A DNA stretch of 64,000 nt from Streptomyces caeruleatus (GTDB lineage Bacteria > Actinomycetota > Actinomycetes > Streptomycetales > Streptomycetaceae): positions 16,247 through 80,246 of the forward strand of contig NZ_KQ948932.1 of assembly GCF_001514235.1 (NCBI RefSeq), written 5' to 3'. How positions within the stretch are numbered: position 1 is the first letter of the stretch; each line of letters opens with the position of its first letter. The translations under genes and the position numbers were made by a program. The notes below the pieces were generated by a model. That model did no database searches. It was not told the DNA's origin and saw nothing but the letters and a program-made list of their open reading frames with translations. Of this stretch, positions 53,483 to 61,951 are shown piece after piece.

Positions 53483-54039
53483 TGGCTACCACCACCACTC
53501 CGCGTCTGAAGACGAAGTACCGCGAGGAGATCGCGGGCAAGCTGCGTGACGAGTTCAAGTACGAGAACGTCATGCAGATCCCCGGCCTCGTCAAGATCGT
53601 GGTCAACATGGGTGTCGGCGACGCCGCCCGTGACTCGAAGCTGATCGAGGGCGCGATCCGCGACCTGACCACCATCACCGGTCAGAAGCCGGCCGTCACC
53701 AAGGCCCGCAAGTCCATCGCGCAGTTCAAGCTGCGTGAGGGTCAGCCGATCGGTGCCCACGTCACGCTCCGTGGCGACCGCATGTGGGAGTTCCTGGACC
53801 GCACCCTGTCGCTCGCGCTGCCGCGCATCCGCGACTTCCGTGGTCTGTCCCCCAAGCAGTTCGACGGCCGTGGCAACTACACCTTCGGTCTCACCGAGCA
53901 GGTCATGTTCCACGAGATCGACCAGGACAAGATCGACCGTACCCGGGGCATGGACATCACCGTGGTGACCACGGCGACCAACGACGCTGAGGGCCGTGCG
54001 CTCCTTCGTCACCTCGGCTTCCCCTTCAAGGAGGCGTGA
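53482..54039 (+). CDS. rplE: 50S ribosomal protein L5
   Basis: This 185-residue protein binds 5S rRNA and contacts P-site tRNA. It shows VMQIPGLVKIVVNMGVGDA, KPAVTKARKSIAQFKLREGQ, and LALPRIRDFRGLSPKQFDGR. The start overlaps the rplX stop; six bases separate it from the S14 gene. Confidence 0.98.
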   Translation: MATTTTPRLKTKYREEIAGKLRDEFKYENVMQIPGLVKIVVNMGVGDAARDSKLIEGAIRDLTTITGQKPAVTKARKSIAQFKLREGQPIGAHVTLRGDRMWEFLDRTLSLALPRIRDFRGLSPKQFDGRGNYTFGLTEQVMFHEIDQDKIDRTRGMDITVVTTATNDAEGRALLRHLGFPFKEA

Positions 54040-54044
54040 GCGAG

Positions 54045-54230
54045 ATGGCGAAGAAGGCTCTCATCGCGAAGGCTGCTCGCAAGCCCAAGTTCGGCGTGCG
54101 TGGCTACACGCGCTGCCAGCGCTGCGGCCGTCCCCACTCCGTGTACCGCAAGTTCGGCCTGTGCCGCGTGTGCCTTCGTGAGATGGCTCACCGTGGCGAG
54201 CTGCCGGGCGTGACCAAGAGCTCCTGGTAA
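54045..54230 (+). CDS. rpsZ: 30S ribosomal protein S14, zinc-binding type
   Basis: This 61-residue protein of the 30S head binds zinc through two pairs of cysteines, in TRCQRCGR and GLCRVCLR. This is the zinc form; streptomycetes usually also encode a zinc-free paralogue elsewhere. ATG 54045 gives the known length. The preceding GTG (54036) is in frame but would add MSE and displace the GGAGGCGTGAGCGAG ribosome-binding site. Confidence 0.97.
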   Translation: MAKKALIAKAARKPKFGVRGYTRCQRCGRPHSVYRKFGLCRVCLREMAHRGELPGVTKSSW

Positions 54231-54444
54231 TCCCCTTATTTAGGGATTCCAGAGGCTCTCGGTAAGCACTGGGCGTGTCAGGCGCCCTCCCTTCCATGGC
54301 TTAGGCTTGGAGGGTTGGGCGCCTGACGGTCGCCCGTACGACTTACTACGCCGTAGGTCCACCGCGCCGCACCCGTCCCGTCTCGGATCGGGGAGAGGGA
54401 TGGCGCACCAGGAAACCCCGGCGAGAGAGGCCGAAGGCCAATTC
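54231..54444 (+). other. S14-S8 spacer with a long hairpin
   Basis: This 214-base gap inside the spc group holds no gene. GTCAGGCGCCC (54277-54287) pairs perfectly with GGGCGCCTGAC (54317-54327), and CTCC/GGAG inside extends the structure. The remainder up to rpsH contains no convincing promoter. Confidence 0.6.
54277..54327 (+). terminator. Hairpin between rpsZ and rpsH
   Basis: The 11-base perfect stem and inner CTCC/GGAG pairing form a stable RNA structure with a loop of about 18 bases. It could attenuate the operon or bind a ribosomal protein; no T run follows. Confidence 0.55.
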
Positions 54445-54843
54445 ATGACCATGACTGATCCGATCGCAGACATGCTTACGCGTCTGCGGAACGCGAACTC
54501 GGCATACCACGACTCCGTGACGATGCCGGCATCGAAGATCAAGTCGCACATCGCGGAGATCCTCCAGCAGGAGGGCTTCATCACGGGCTGGAAGATCGAG
54601 GACGCCGAGGTCGGCAAGAACCTCGTTCTCGAGCTGAAGTTCGGCCCGAACCGTGAGCGCTCCATCGCGGGCATCAAGCGGATCTCCAAGCCCGGTCTCC
54701 GGGTTTACGCGAAGTCCACCAACCTGCCGAAGGTGCTGGGCGGCCTCGGCGTGGCGATCATCTCCACGTCGCACGGGCTCCTCACCGACAAGCAGGCCGG
54801 CAAGAAGGGCGTGGGTGGGGAAGTCCTCGCCTACGTCTGGTAG
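54445..54843 (+). CDS. rpsH: 30S ribosomal protein S8
   Basis: This 132-residue primary 16S rRNA-binding protein represses the spc operon in E. coli. DPIADMLTRLRNANSAYHD opens it, and the end GVGGEVLAYVW carries the conserved KxGGExLxxVW-type signature with STSHGLLTDKQA. I start at ATG 54445 (MTMTDPIADM), the usual streptomycete form. The ATG nine bases later is possible, and there is no strong Shine-Dalgarno for either. Confidence 0.97.
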   Translation: MTMTDPIADMLTRLRNANSAYHDSVTMPASKIKSHIAEILQQEGFITGWKIEDAEVGKNLVLELKFGPNRERSIAGIKRISKPGLRVYAKSTNLPKVLGGLGVAIISTSHGLLTDKQAGKKGVGGEVLAYVW

Positions 54844-54867
54844 CGGAAGGGAACGGAGGAAACAGCT

Positions 54868-55407
54868 ATGTCGCGTATTGGCAAGCTCCCCATCACGGTT
54901 CCCGCCGGCGTGGACGTCACCATCGACGGCCGTACGGTCTCGGTCAAGGGCCCCAAGGGCGAACTGACCCACACCGTTGCCGCGCCGATCGACATCGCCA
55001 AGGGTGAGGACGGCGTTCTGAACGTCACCCGCCCCAACGACGAGCGTCAGAACAAGGCCCTGCACGGCCTGTCCCGCACGCTGGTGGCGAACATGATCAC
55101 CGGCGTGACCCAGGGTTACGTGAAGAAGCTCGAGATCAGCGGTGTCGGTTACCGCGTGACGGCCAAGGGTTCGAACCTCGAGTTCGCTCTCGGCTACAGC
55201 CACCCGATCACTGTCGAGGCCCCCGAGGGCATCACCTTCAAGGTCGAGGCGCCCACGCGTTTCTCGGTCGAGGGCATCGACAAGCAGAAGGTCGGCGAGG
55301 TTGCGGCCAACATCCGCAAGCTGCGCAAGCCCGACCCGTACAAGGCCAAGGGCGTCAAGTACGAGGGCGAAGTCATCCGCCGCAAGGTCGGAAAGGCGGG
55401 TAAGTAA
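54868..55407 (+). CDS. rplF: 50S ribosomal protein L6
   Basis: This 179-residue protein sits near the sarcin-ricin loop. It opens SRIGKLPITVPAGVDVTIDG, contains GYRVTAKGSNLEFALGYSHP and ends with the RNA-binding RKPDPYKAKGVKYEGEVI. The ATG follows AACGGAGGAAACAGCT. Confidence 0.98.
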   Translation: MSRIGKLPITVPAGVDVTIDGRTVSVKGPKGELTHTVAAPIDIAKGEDGVLNVTRPNDERQNKALHGLSRTLVANMITGVTQGYVKKLEISGVGYRVTAKGSNLEFALGYSHPITVEAPEGITFKVEAPTRFSVEGIDKQKVGEVAANIRKLRKPDPYKAKGVKYEGEVIRRKVGKAGK

Positions 55408-55410
55408 GCC

Positions 55411-55794
55411 ATGGCATACGGACAGAAGATCCTTAAGGGCGACGCCTACAAGCGCGCCGCGATCAAGCGCCGCCACATCCGGATCCGTAAGCACATCAAC
55501 GGAACGGCGGAGCGTCCCCGTCTGGTCGTTACCCGCTCCAACCGCCACATCGTGGCCCAGGTGATCGACGACATCAAGGGTCACACCCTTGCGTCGGCGT
55601 CCACCCTGGACACCTCGATCCGCGGTGGCGAGGGCGACAAGTCCGCGCAGGCCAAGCAGGTCGGTGCCCTGGTCGCCGAGCGTGCCAAGGCCGCCGGTGT
55701 CGAGGCCGTCGTATTCGACCGTGGTGGCAACCAGTACGCCGGGCGCATCGCCGCCTTGGCGGACGCCGCCCGCGAAGCCGGCTTGAAGTTCTGA
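55411..55794 (+). CDS. rplR: 50S ribosomal protein L18
   Basis: This 127-residue protein brings 5S rRNA into the central protuberance. It shows RRHIRIRKHINGTAERPRLV, the RSNRHIVAQVIDD strand, and the C-terminal VVFDRGGNQYAGRIAALADA. It starts three bases after the rplF stop. Confidence 0.98.
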   Translation: MAYGQKILKGDAYKRAAIKRRHIRIRKHINGTAERPRLVVTRSNRHIVAQVIDDIKGHTLASASTLDTSIRGGEGDKSAQAKQVGALVAERAKAAGVEAVVFDRGGNQYAGRIAALADAAREAGLKF

Positions 55795-55832
55795 GCCGTT
55801 CGTAGCTAGCGGAAAAGAGAGAGGTAAATCCA

Positions 55833-56438
55833 ATGGCTGGACCCCAGCGCCGCGGTGGCGGTGCCGGTGGCGGCGAGCGGCGGGACCGGAAGGGCCGTGA
55901 CGGCGGCGCAGCTGCCGCCGAGAAGACCGCGTACGTTGAGCGCGTTGTCGCGATCAACCGCGTCGCCAAGGTTGTGAAGGGTGGTCGTCGCTTCAGCTTC
56001 ACCGCGCTGGTCGTGGTAGGCGACGGTGACGGCACCGTGGGTGTCGGTTACGGCAAGGCCAAGGAGGTGCCGGCCGCCATCGCCAAGGGCGTTGAGGAGG
56101 CCAAGAAGCACTTCTTCAAGGTCCCCCGTATCCAGGGCACCATCCCGCACCCCATCCAGGGTGAGAAGGCTGCCGGCGTCGTCCTGCTCAAGCCCGCGTC
56201 CCCCGGTACCGGTGTTATCGCCGGTGGCCCGGTGCGTGCCGTGCTCGAGTGCGCCGGTATCCACGACGTGCTGTCGAAGTCGCTCGGCTCCGACAACGCG
56301 ATCAACATCGTGCACGCGACCGTGGAGGCCCTGAAGGGTCTGCAGCGTCCCGAGGAGATCGCGGCTCGCCGTGGTCTGCCGCTCGAGGACGTCGCCCCCG
56401 CGGCTCTTCTCCGTGCGCGTGCCGGGGCGGGTGCGTAA
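55833..56438 (+). CDS. rpsE: 30S ribosomal protein S5
   Basis: This 201-residue protein works with S4 and S12 in decoding accuracy and in mRNA unwinding. The dsRBD-like segment YVERVVAINRVAKVVKGGRR is followed by FSFTALVVVGDGDGTVGVGY. A Gly/Arg-rich N-terminal extension of about 30 residues is present. The ATG follows AAAAGAGAGAGGTAAATCC. Confidence 0.98.
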   Translation: MAGPQRRGGGAGGGERRDRKGRDGGAAAAEKTAYVERVVAINRVAKVVKGGRRFSFTALVVVGDGDGTVGVGYGKAKEVPAAIAKGVEEAKKHFFKVPRIQGTIPHPIQGEKAAGVVLLKPASPGTGVIAGGPVRAVLECAGIHDVLSKSLGSDNAINIVHATVEALKGLQRPEEIAARRGLPLEDVAPAALLRARAGAGA

Positions 56439-56440
56439 TC

Positions 56441-56623
56441 ATGGCGCAGCTCAAGATTACGCAGGTCAAGTCCTACATCGGCAGCAAGCAGAACCACCGT
56501 GACACCCTGCGTTCCCTTGGTCTCAAGGGCATCAACACGCAGGTCGTCAAGGAGGACCGCCCCGAGTTCCGCGGCATGGTGCACACCGTCCGCCACCTCG
56601 TGACGGTCGAGGAGGTCGACTGA
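56441..56623 (+). CDS. rpmD: 50S ribosomal protein L30
   Basis: This 60-residue protein consists of a single ferredoxin-like domain: AQLKITQVKSYIGSKQNHRD, then LRSLGLKGINTQVVKEDRP and VHTVRHLVTVEEVD. It starts two bases after rpsE and ends two bases before rplO. Confidence 0.97.
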   Translation: MAQLKITQVKSYIGSKQNHRDTLRSLGLKGINTQVVKEDRPEFRGMVHTVRHLVTVEEVD

Positions 56624-56625
56624 TC

Positions 56626-57081
56626 ATGGCGGAGCAGAACCCGCTCAAGATCCACAACCTCCGTCCCGCCCCGGGCGCCAAGACCGCCAAGACCCGTGTG
56701 GGTCGTGGTGAGGCGTCGAAGGGTAAGACGGCCGGTCGTGGTACCAAGGGTACGAAGGCCCGTTACCAGGTTCCGGAGCGCTTCGAGGGTGGCCAGATGC
56801 CCCTCCACATGCGTCTTCCGAAGCTGAAGGGCTTCAAGAACCCGTTCAAGACCGAGTTCCAGGTCGTGAACCTCGACAAGCTGGCCGCGCTGTACCCCGA
56901 GGGTGGCGAGGTCACCGTCGAGGGTCTGGTCGCCAAGGGTGCCGTTCGCAAGAACAGCCTCGTCAAGGTGCTCGGCCAGGGCGAGATCTCCGTGGCGCTG
57001 CAGGTGACGGTCGACGCCGTCTCCGGCTCCGCCAAGGAGAAGATCACCGCCGCCGGCGGCACCGTCACCGAGCTCGTCTGA
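56626..57081 (+). CDS. rplO: 50S ribosomal protein L15
   Basis: This 151-residue protein has the basic, glycine-rich N-terminal tail that enters the 23S rRNA (KTAKTRVGRGEASKGKTAGR). A globular C-terminal part follows (VNLDKLAALYPEGGEVTVEG). In many genomes secY follows directly; here a strong terminator and two unrelated genes intervene. Confidence 0.98.
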   Translation: MAEQNPLKIHNLRPAPGAKTAKTRVGRGEASKGKTAGRGTKGTKARYQVPERFEGGQMPLHMRLPKLKGFKNPFKTEFQVVNLDKLAALYPEGGEVTVEGLVAKGAVRKNSLVKVLGQGEISVALQVTVDAVSGSAKEKITAAGGTVTELV

Positions 57082-57114
57082 GCCAGGACGGCGTTTCGCT
57101 GACGTAGAAGCAGG

Positions 57115-57164
57115 ACGGCCGGGGACGGCCCTCTTCGGAGGGGCGTCCCCGGCCGTTTCTTTTT
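57115..57164. terminator. Strong terminator downstream of rplO
   Basis: An outer 13-base stem (57115-57127 with 57144-57156) encloses CCCTC/GAGGG capped by a TTCG tetraloop, and TTTCTTTTT follows. It closes the spc group and also faces the convergent lipoprotein gene. Confidence 0.88.
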
Positions 57165-57171
57165 CGGTCCG

Positions 57172-58131
57172 TCAGGCGCCGGTGATGCGCTCGGCGTTCT
57201 TCCGCCACTTGGCACGCAGGTCGAGGAACTCCTTCATCTGCTCCGCGTGCCGGCTGATGTACCGCTGTTCGTAGGCGGATTCGACGGCGACGACCACGTC
57301 GAGGTAGCGCACCCTCTTCTTACAGGCCATGTCCGCGGCGGCCGTGGCTGTTTCTGCCTTGCCCGGGCCCTTTCCGGTGTTCGTCTGCCACCGCGCGTCC
57401 GTCGCGGCCTCCGTCGGGGACGTGTACTTGTAGCCGTCGGACTTCATGCAGGACGACCAGCGGGAGATCACCCGCTTGATACGGCTGTCCTGCTGGATCT
57501 GAAGGGAAAGGGTCTGGCGGATCACGCTCACATAGGACTCGATGAGACCTCGTGGGCTGGCGTCCGAGACACGGGTGATGACCATGCCCTGTTCCTCGAA
57601 TTTGCTGGGCGGGCTTGCGCCTTCCGTCAATTCGCGTCCGGCTTCCCCGTAGCATCCGTCCTTGGGGACCTGGTGGCCTTTGTAGGTCACCATCTTTCCG
57701 GAGAGCAGCTTTTTCTCGGTCTGTGTCGCCGTGTCGTCCCAACTTCCCTTTTCCGGGCCCTCGGGCGGCAGGGAATAGCCGTTCTTCGCCGCCTCGGGGA
57801 ACCAGAGGAATTCATAGATGTTCGGTTCGGCCTCGGCGACCGCGTTCTCGTCGAGCGGATGCTGTCGGTGGCCGAGGTCGCGCAGGCAGCGGTTCACCAC
57901 CACTGCCTCGGCCTTCTTCAGGGCGGTGTCGTCGGCCGTGTCAGGGGTGTACTTGTCCAGGGGCCGGGTGACCTGGAGCCGGTCGGTCGGCACCTTGGGT
58001 ACGGCGCGGACGGACGGCTCCGGCTGCGGGCTTGCCGTGCCGTCCGGCTGTGCGGTGGAGCCGAGACTTGAGCAGCCGGTCACGAGCACCGTGCCGGCGG
58101 CGAGGAAGAGCGTGAATTTCTTGGGTGCCAC
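57172..58131 (-). CDS. Predicted lipoprotein of unknown function
   Basis: This 319-residue protein has a lipobox VTGC with Cys20 after a hydrophobic stretch (LFLAAGTVLVTGC). The mature part is hydrophilic and helical with no known catalytic motif. It contains CLRDLGHRQHPL near residue 83 and WSSCMKSDGYKY, a short pattern I have seen in actinomycete lipoproteins with little known function. Three to five cysteines are spread along the chain and could form disulfides. The GTG at 58131 follows ACGGAGGACCA; an upstream ATG at 58179 would bury the signal. It converges on rplO. Confidence 0.72.
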   Translation of the reverse strand: MAPKKFTLFLAAGTVLVTGCSSLGSTAQPDGTASPQPEPSVRAVPKVPTDRLQVTRPLDKYTPDTADDTALKKAEAVVVNRCLRDLGHRQHPLDENAVAEAEPNIYEFLWFPEAAKNGYSLPPEGPEKGSWDDTATQTEKKLLSGKMVTYKGHQVPKDGCYGEAGRELTEGASPPSKFEEQGMVITRVSDASPRGLIESYVSVIRQTLSLQIQQDSRIKRVISRWSSCMKSDGYKYTSPTEAATDARWQTNTGKGPGKAETATAAADMACKKRVRYLDVVVAVESAYEQRYISRHAEQMKEFLDLRAKWRKNAERITGA

Positions 58132-58231
58132 TGGTCCTCCGTAAAGCAACAGGAAAAGCCGCGTGGCCCCCTGCTTCACGTCAGGAGGCCACGCAGCTGA
58201 ATCGGACGTCAGTCAGCCGTCCGTCGAGGAC

Positions 58232-58654
58232 TCAGCAGCCGTACTTGGAGTACGAGGAGATGATGTCGTTGTAGGGACCGGTGAAGGGGCTGCTGAATTC
58301 GCCCTTCGTGCCCTTGGCGATCTGGATGCTGGCGCCCTTGAAGTCCACGTTCACGAAGAACTTGAACCCGGTGCAGGAGGTACCCGAGCCGGCGGTCCAG
58401 CCGGAGATGGAGTCGCCGATGTAGGCGCCGTCGTTGAAGTAGTGCCGGCCGTGGAAGTTCTTGAGGGCGGGCGAGCCCAGGTCGTAGTAGCCCTTGCTCT
58501 TGTTGTGCCCGTGGTCGTTGAACACACAGATGTCGCTGCTGGAGCAGGTGCCGTCACCGCTGCCGGCCGAGGCCGACGGCGCCAGCATGATGCCCGCGGC
58601 CACGGTGGCGGCGGCGACGGACGCGATGGTTGCTATGGAGCGCTTCACGCGCAT
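58232..58654 (-). CDS. Secreted peptidase inhibitor I36-like protein
   Basis: This 140-residue exported protein has a signal peptide cut probably after Ala30 (LAPSASA). The mature 110 residues carry four cysteines, including CSSSDICVFNDHG and the final Cys140, and a beta-sandwich look (GSPALKNFHGRHYFNDGAYI, FKFFVNVDFKGASIQIAKGT). This resembles the I36 family (Streptomyces metalloproteinase inhibitor, crystallin-like). The ATG follows CTGGGGGTTCAACA. It may protect against secreted proteases or bind calcium. It is one of two genes inserted between rplO and secY; the gap to secY holds no gene. Confidence 0.72.
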   Translation of the reverse strand: MRVKRSIATIASVAAATVAAGIMLAPSASAGSGDGTCSSSDICVFNDHGHNKSKGYYDLGSPALKNFHGRHYFNDGAYIGDSISGWTAGSGTSCTGFKFFVNVDFKGASIQIAKGTKGEFSSPFTGPYNDIISSYSKYGC

Positions 58655-58997
58655 TGTTGAACCCCCAGTTTTGGTTCGTCAGGGCTGGTCGTGCGGTTGG
58701 TCGGCCGCGTTCCCTGACGCTGTGCGACGTGATGATCACGCCGTTCGATCAAGGACCATACGAGGCGTGTCCGGGGCGGTCAAGCGTTTTACGTGTGTGT
58801 GTTCGAATCCTTCGGCCGGTGGGCGGAAGGAGAACCACAAGGGGGGTGGATCGACGCCCCGTTAGGGCTCTGATGTAGGTAGGCTGTGGCGCTAGCGCCC
58901 AGCGCTGTCCTGGCGTGCCGTAATCTCGTTCCGCAGGCCGTTAACCCAATTCAGTCGTTACCTCACGCGCGCACACGCGGGGGTCGCAGGAGGCACC
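58655..58997. other. Spacer upstream of secY
   Basis: This 343-base gap lies between the divergent I36-like gene and secY. It must hold a secY promoter, since the upstream genes point away. The TAGGCT at 58880-58885 is a possible -10, but its -35 is not convincing. Confidence 0.5.
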
Positions 58998-60311
58998 GTG
59001 CTCACCGCGTTCGCCCGGGCGTTCAAGACGCCCGACCTGCGCAAGAAGCTGCTCTTCACGCTCGGCATCATCGTGATCTACCGGATCGGTACGCATATCC
59101 CGATCCCCGGCGTCGACTACAGGGCCGTCCAGGTCTGTATCGATCAGGCGAGCACCAACACCGGCCTTTTCGGTCTGGTCAACATGTTCAGCGGTGGCGC
59201 TCTGCTGCAGATCACCATCTTCGCGCTCGGCATCATGCCGTACATCACGGCGAGCATCATCCTTCAGCTGCTGACCGTAGTGATCCCGCGTCTGGAAGCC
59301 CTGAAGAAGGAGGGTCAGGCCGGTACCGCGAAGATCACGCAGTACACGCGGTACCTGACCGTGGCGCTGGCGATCCTCCAGGGCACCGGCCTGGTGGCCA
59401 CCGCCCGCAGCGGCGCGCTCTTCCAGCGCTGCCAGGTCGCCAACCAGATCGTGCCGGACCAGTCGATCTTCACCACCGTCGTGATGGTCATCACCATGAC
59501 CGCCGGTACGGCCATGGTCATGTGGCTCGGTGAGCTCATCACCGACCGCGGCATCGGCAACGGCATGTCGATCCTGATGTTCATCTCGATCGCCGCGACC
59601 TTCCCGTCCGCGCTGTGGGCCATCAAGGAGCAGGGCTCGCTGGCCGACGGCTGGATCGAGTTCGGCACGGTGGTCGCCGTCGGCCTCGTGATGATCGGCC
59701 TGGTGGTCTTCGTCGAGCAGGCTCAGCGCCGTATTCCGGTGCAGTACGCGAAGCGGATGATCGGCCGCCGGTCCTACGGCGGTACGTCGACCTACATTCC
59801 GCTGAAGGTCAATCAGGCGGGCATCATCCCTGTGATCTTTGCCTCGTCGCTGCTCTACATCCCGGCGCTGATCGCACAGTTCTCCGGTGGATCTTCCGAC
59901 TGGAAGGCCTGGATCGAACGGAACCTCGCGCAGACGGACGCCCCGACGCACATCGTCCTCTACTTCTTCCTGATCATTTTCTTCGCGTTCTTCTACGTGG
60001 CCATCTCGTTCAACCCCGAGGAAGTCGCGGACAACATGAAGAAGTATGGTGGCTTCATCCCGGGCATCCGGGCTGGCCGACCGACCGCTGAGTACCTTTC
60101 GTACGTGCTCAACCGGATCACCTGGCCGGGCTCGCTGTACTTGGGTCTGATCGCTCTCGTGCCGACGATGGCGTTGGCTGGTTTCGGGGCAAACCAGAAC
60201 TTCCCGTTCGGCGGGACCAGCATCCTGATCATCGTGGGTGTCGGTCTCGAGACGGTGAAGCAGATCGAGAGCCAGCTCCAGCAGCGCAATTACGAAGGGT
60301 TCCTCCGCTAA
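58998..60311 (+). CDS. secY: Preprotein translocase subunit SecY
   Basis: This 437-residue, ten-helix core of the Sec channel has signatures FGLVNMFSGGALLQITIFAL near residue 54, the pore-ring segment ASIILQLLTVVIPRLE, and the cytoplasmic loop KEGQAGTAKITQYTRYLT. FNPEEVADNMKKYGGFIPGI near residue 339 contacts SecA. The GTG start follows GCAGGAGGCACC. Its last base is shared with the adk ATG. It works with secE at 4523 and a distant secG. Confidence 0.98.
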   Translation: MLTAFARAFKTPDLRKKLLFTLGIIVIYRIGTHIPIPGVDYRAVQVCIDQASTNTGLFGLVNMFSGGALLQITIFALGIMPYITASIILQLLTVVIPRLEALKKEGQAGTAKITQYTRYLTVALAILQGTGLVATARSGALFQRCQVANQIVPDQSIFTTVVMVITMTAGTAMVMWLGELITDRGIGNGMSILMFISIAATFPSALWAIKEQGSLADGWIEFGTVVAVGLVMIGLVVFVEQAQRRIPVQYAKRMIGRRSYGGTSTYIPLKVNQAGIIPVIFASSLLYIPALIAQFSGGSSDWKAWIERNLAQTDAPTHIVLYFFLIIFFAFFYVAISFNPEEVADNMKKYGGFIPGIRAGRPTAEYLSYVLNRITWPGSLYLGLIALVPTMALAGFGANQNFPFGGTSILIIVGVGLETVKQIESQLQQRNYEGFLR

Positions 60312-60973
60312 TGCGTATCGTCCTCGTCGGGCCGCCGGGTGCCGGCAAGGGAACGCAGGCCGCGTTCCTCGCCAAGAACCTGTCGATCCCGCACATCTCC
60401 ACGGGCGACCTGTTCCGGGCCAACATCAGCCAGCAGACGGAGCTCGGGAAACTCGCGAAGTCCTACATGGACGCGGGCAACCTGGTGCCGGACGAGGTCA
60501 CCATCGGGATGGCCAAGGACCGCATGGAGAAGCCGGACGCCGAGAACGGCTTCCTTCTGGACGGCTTCCCGCGCAACGTGTCCCAGGCCGAGGCGCTCGA
60601 CGAGATGCTCCAGTCCGAGAGCATGAAGCTGGACGCGGTGCTGGACCTCGAGGTCCCCGAGGAAGAGGTCGTCAAGCGGATCGCCGGGCGGCGGATCTGC
60701 CGCAAGGACTCCAGCCACGTCTTCCACGTGACGTACAGCCAGCCGAAGGCCGAGGGCGTCTGCGACGCCTGCGGTGGCGAGCTGTACCAGCGCGACGACG
60801 ACTCGGAGGAAACCGTCCGCACGCGGCTGGAGGTCTACCACACGCAGACCGAGCCGATCATCGACTACTACAAGGCGCAGGGGCTGGTCGTCACCATCTC
60901 CGCGCTGGGCAAGGTCGAAGAGGTCACGGCGCGCGCCATGGAGGCGCTCCAGCGTGACGAGGACGGCAAGTAG
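60311..60973 (+). CDS. adk: Adenylate kinase
   Basis: This 220-residue enzyme converts ATP and AMP to two ADP and balances cellular nucleotides. The P-loop is GPPGAGKGTQA at residues 7-17, the AMP site contains STGDLFRANI, and DGFPRNVSQAEAL follows near residue 83. The long lid is present with ICRKDSSHVFHVTYSQPKAE then GVCDACG. Only three of the four zinc cysteines are found, the second being Asp, a known variation in this group. It overlaps secY by one base, indicating coupled translation. Confidence 0.97.
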   Translation: MRIVLVGPPGAGKGTQAAFLAKNLSIPHISTGDLFRANISQQTELGKLAKSYMDAGNLVPDEVTIGMAKDRMEKPDAENGFLLDGFPRNVSQAEALDEMLQSESMKLDAVLDLEVPEEEVVKRIAGRRICRKDSSHVFHVTYSQPKAEGVCDACGGELYQRDDDSEETVRTRLEVYHTQTEPIIDYYKAQGLVVTISALGKVEEVTARAMEALQRDEDGK

Positions 60974-61001
60974 CAGCGCTCTTGGCTCGTACGTAGCTCA
61001 G

Positions 61002-61030
61002 GCCGCGGCTCCCTGTGAGGGGGCCGCGGC
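61002..61030 (+). terminator. Hairpin between adk and map
   Basis: A 12-base stem (61002-61013 with 61019-61030, one T-G pair) is closed by a five-base loop. No T run follows, so partial read-through to map is expected. Confidence 0.6.
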
Positions 61031-61114
61031 TGCTGCGTGGGGTGGGGCGCGCAGGCTCCGCCCTTATGGTTGACACAGTCCCCTCTATCCGGCCCACGAA
61101 AGGCGCCCGTCCCC

Positions 61115-61951
61115 ATGGTGCAGATCAAGTCCCCCGAGCAGATCGCCAAGATGCGTGAGGCGGGGCTGGTCGTCGCCGCCATTCACGCGGCCACGCGCGA
61201 GGCCGCGGTGCCCGGGGCCAGCACCAAGGATCTGGACGAGGTCGCGCGCAAGGTGCTCGCGGAGCACGGCGCGAAGTCGAACTTCCTCGGCTACGGCGGT
61301 TTCCCCGCGACGATCTGCACCTCCGTGAACGACGTCGTCGTCCACGGCATCCCGTCCGAGGACGTCGTCCTCAAGGACGGCGACATCATCTCCATCGACT
61401 GCGGCGCCGTCATCGACGGCTGGCACGGCGACGCCGCCTACACCGCCTTCGTGGGCTCCGGTCACGCCCCGGAGCTGGTCGAGCTCTCCCGGGTGACCGA
61501 GGAGTCGATGTGGGCCGGCATCGCGGCGATGAAGCAGGGGAACCGGCTCGTCGACGTATCCCGTGCCATCGAGACGTACATCCGCCGGCAGCCGAAGCCG
61601 GGTGGCGGCAAGTACGGGATCGTCGAGGACTACGGCGGTCATGGCATCGGTACCGAGATGCACATGGACCCGCATCTGCTGAACTACGTCGACCGGCGGC
61701 GGGGGAAGGGGCCGAAGCTGGTGCCCGGGTTCTGCCTCGCCATCGAGCCGATGGTCTCGCTCGGCACGCCGAAGACCGAGGTGCTCTCGGACGACTGGAC
61801 GGTGATCACGACCGACGGCACGTGGTCGTCCCACTGGGAGCACTCGGTCGCCCTTACCGAAGAGGGGCCGCTGGTGCTCACGTCTCCCGACGGGGGTAAG
61901 GCGAAGTTGGCGGAGCACGGGATCGTCGCGGCGCCGGATCCGTTGGCCTGA
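61115..61951 (+). CDS. map: Methionine aminopeptidase, type I
   Basis: This 278-residue dimetal hydrolase removes N-terminal Met from nascent proteins at the ribosome. All five metal ligands can be placed: Asp in ISIDCGAVIDG, Asp in WHGDAAYT, His in GGHGIGTEMH, Glu in CLAIEPMV, and Glu in ALTEEGPLV. The substrate-site loop YGGFPATICTSVNDVVVHGI is present. ATG 61115 gives the standard length, and the frame stays open to 61037 without similarity. The Shine-Dalgarno is weak (GAAAGG, long spacing). Confidence 0.97.
   Translation: MVQIKSPEQIAKMREAGLVVAAIHAATREAAVPGASTKDLDEVARKVLAEHGAKSNFLGYGGFPATICTSVNDVVVHGIPSEDVVLKDGDIISIDCGAVIDGWHGDAAYTAFVGSGHAPELVELSRVTEESMWAGIAAMKQGNRLVDVSRAIETYIRRQPKPGGGKYGIVEDYGGHGIGTEMHMDPHLLNYVDRRRGKGPKLVPGFCLAIEPMVSLGTPKTEVLSDDWTVITTDGTWSSHWEHSVALTEEGPLVLTSPDGGKAKLAEHGIVAAPDPLA

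Noticed and set aside
61073..61102. TTGACA just before map as a promoter
   Set aside because: TATCC follows after only about ten bases and nothing suitable lies at the correct distance.
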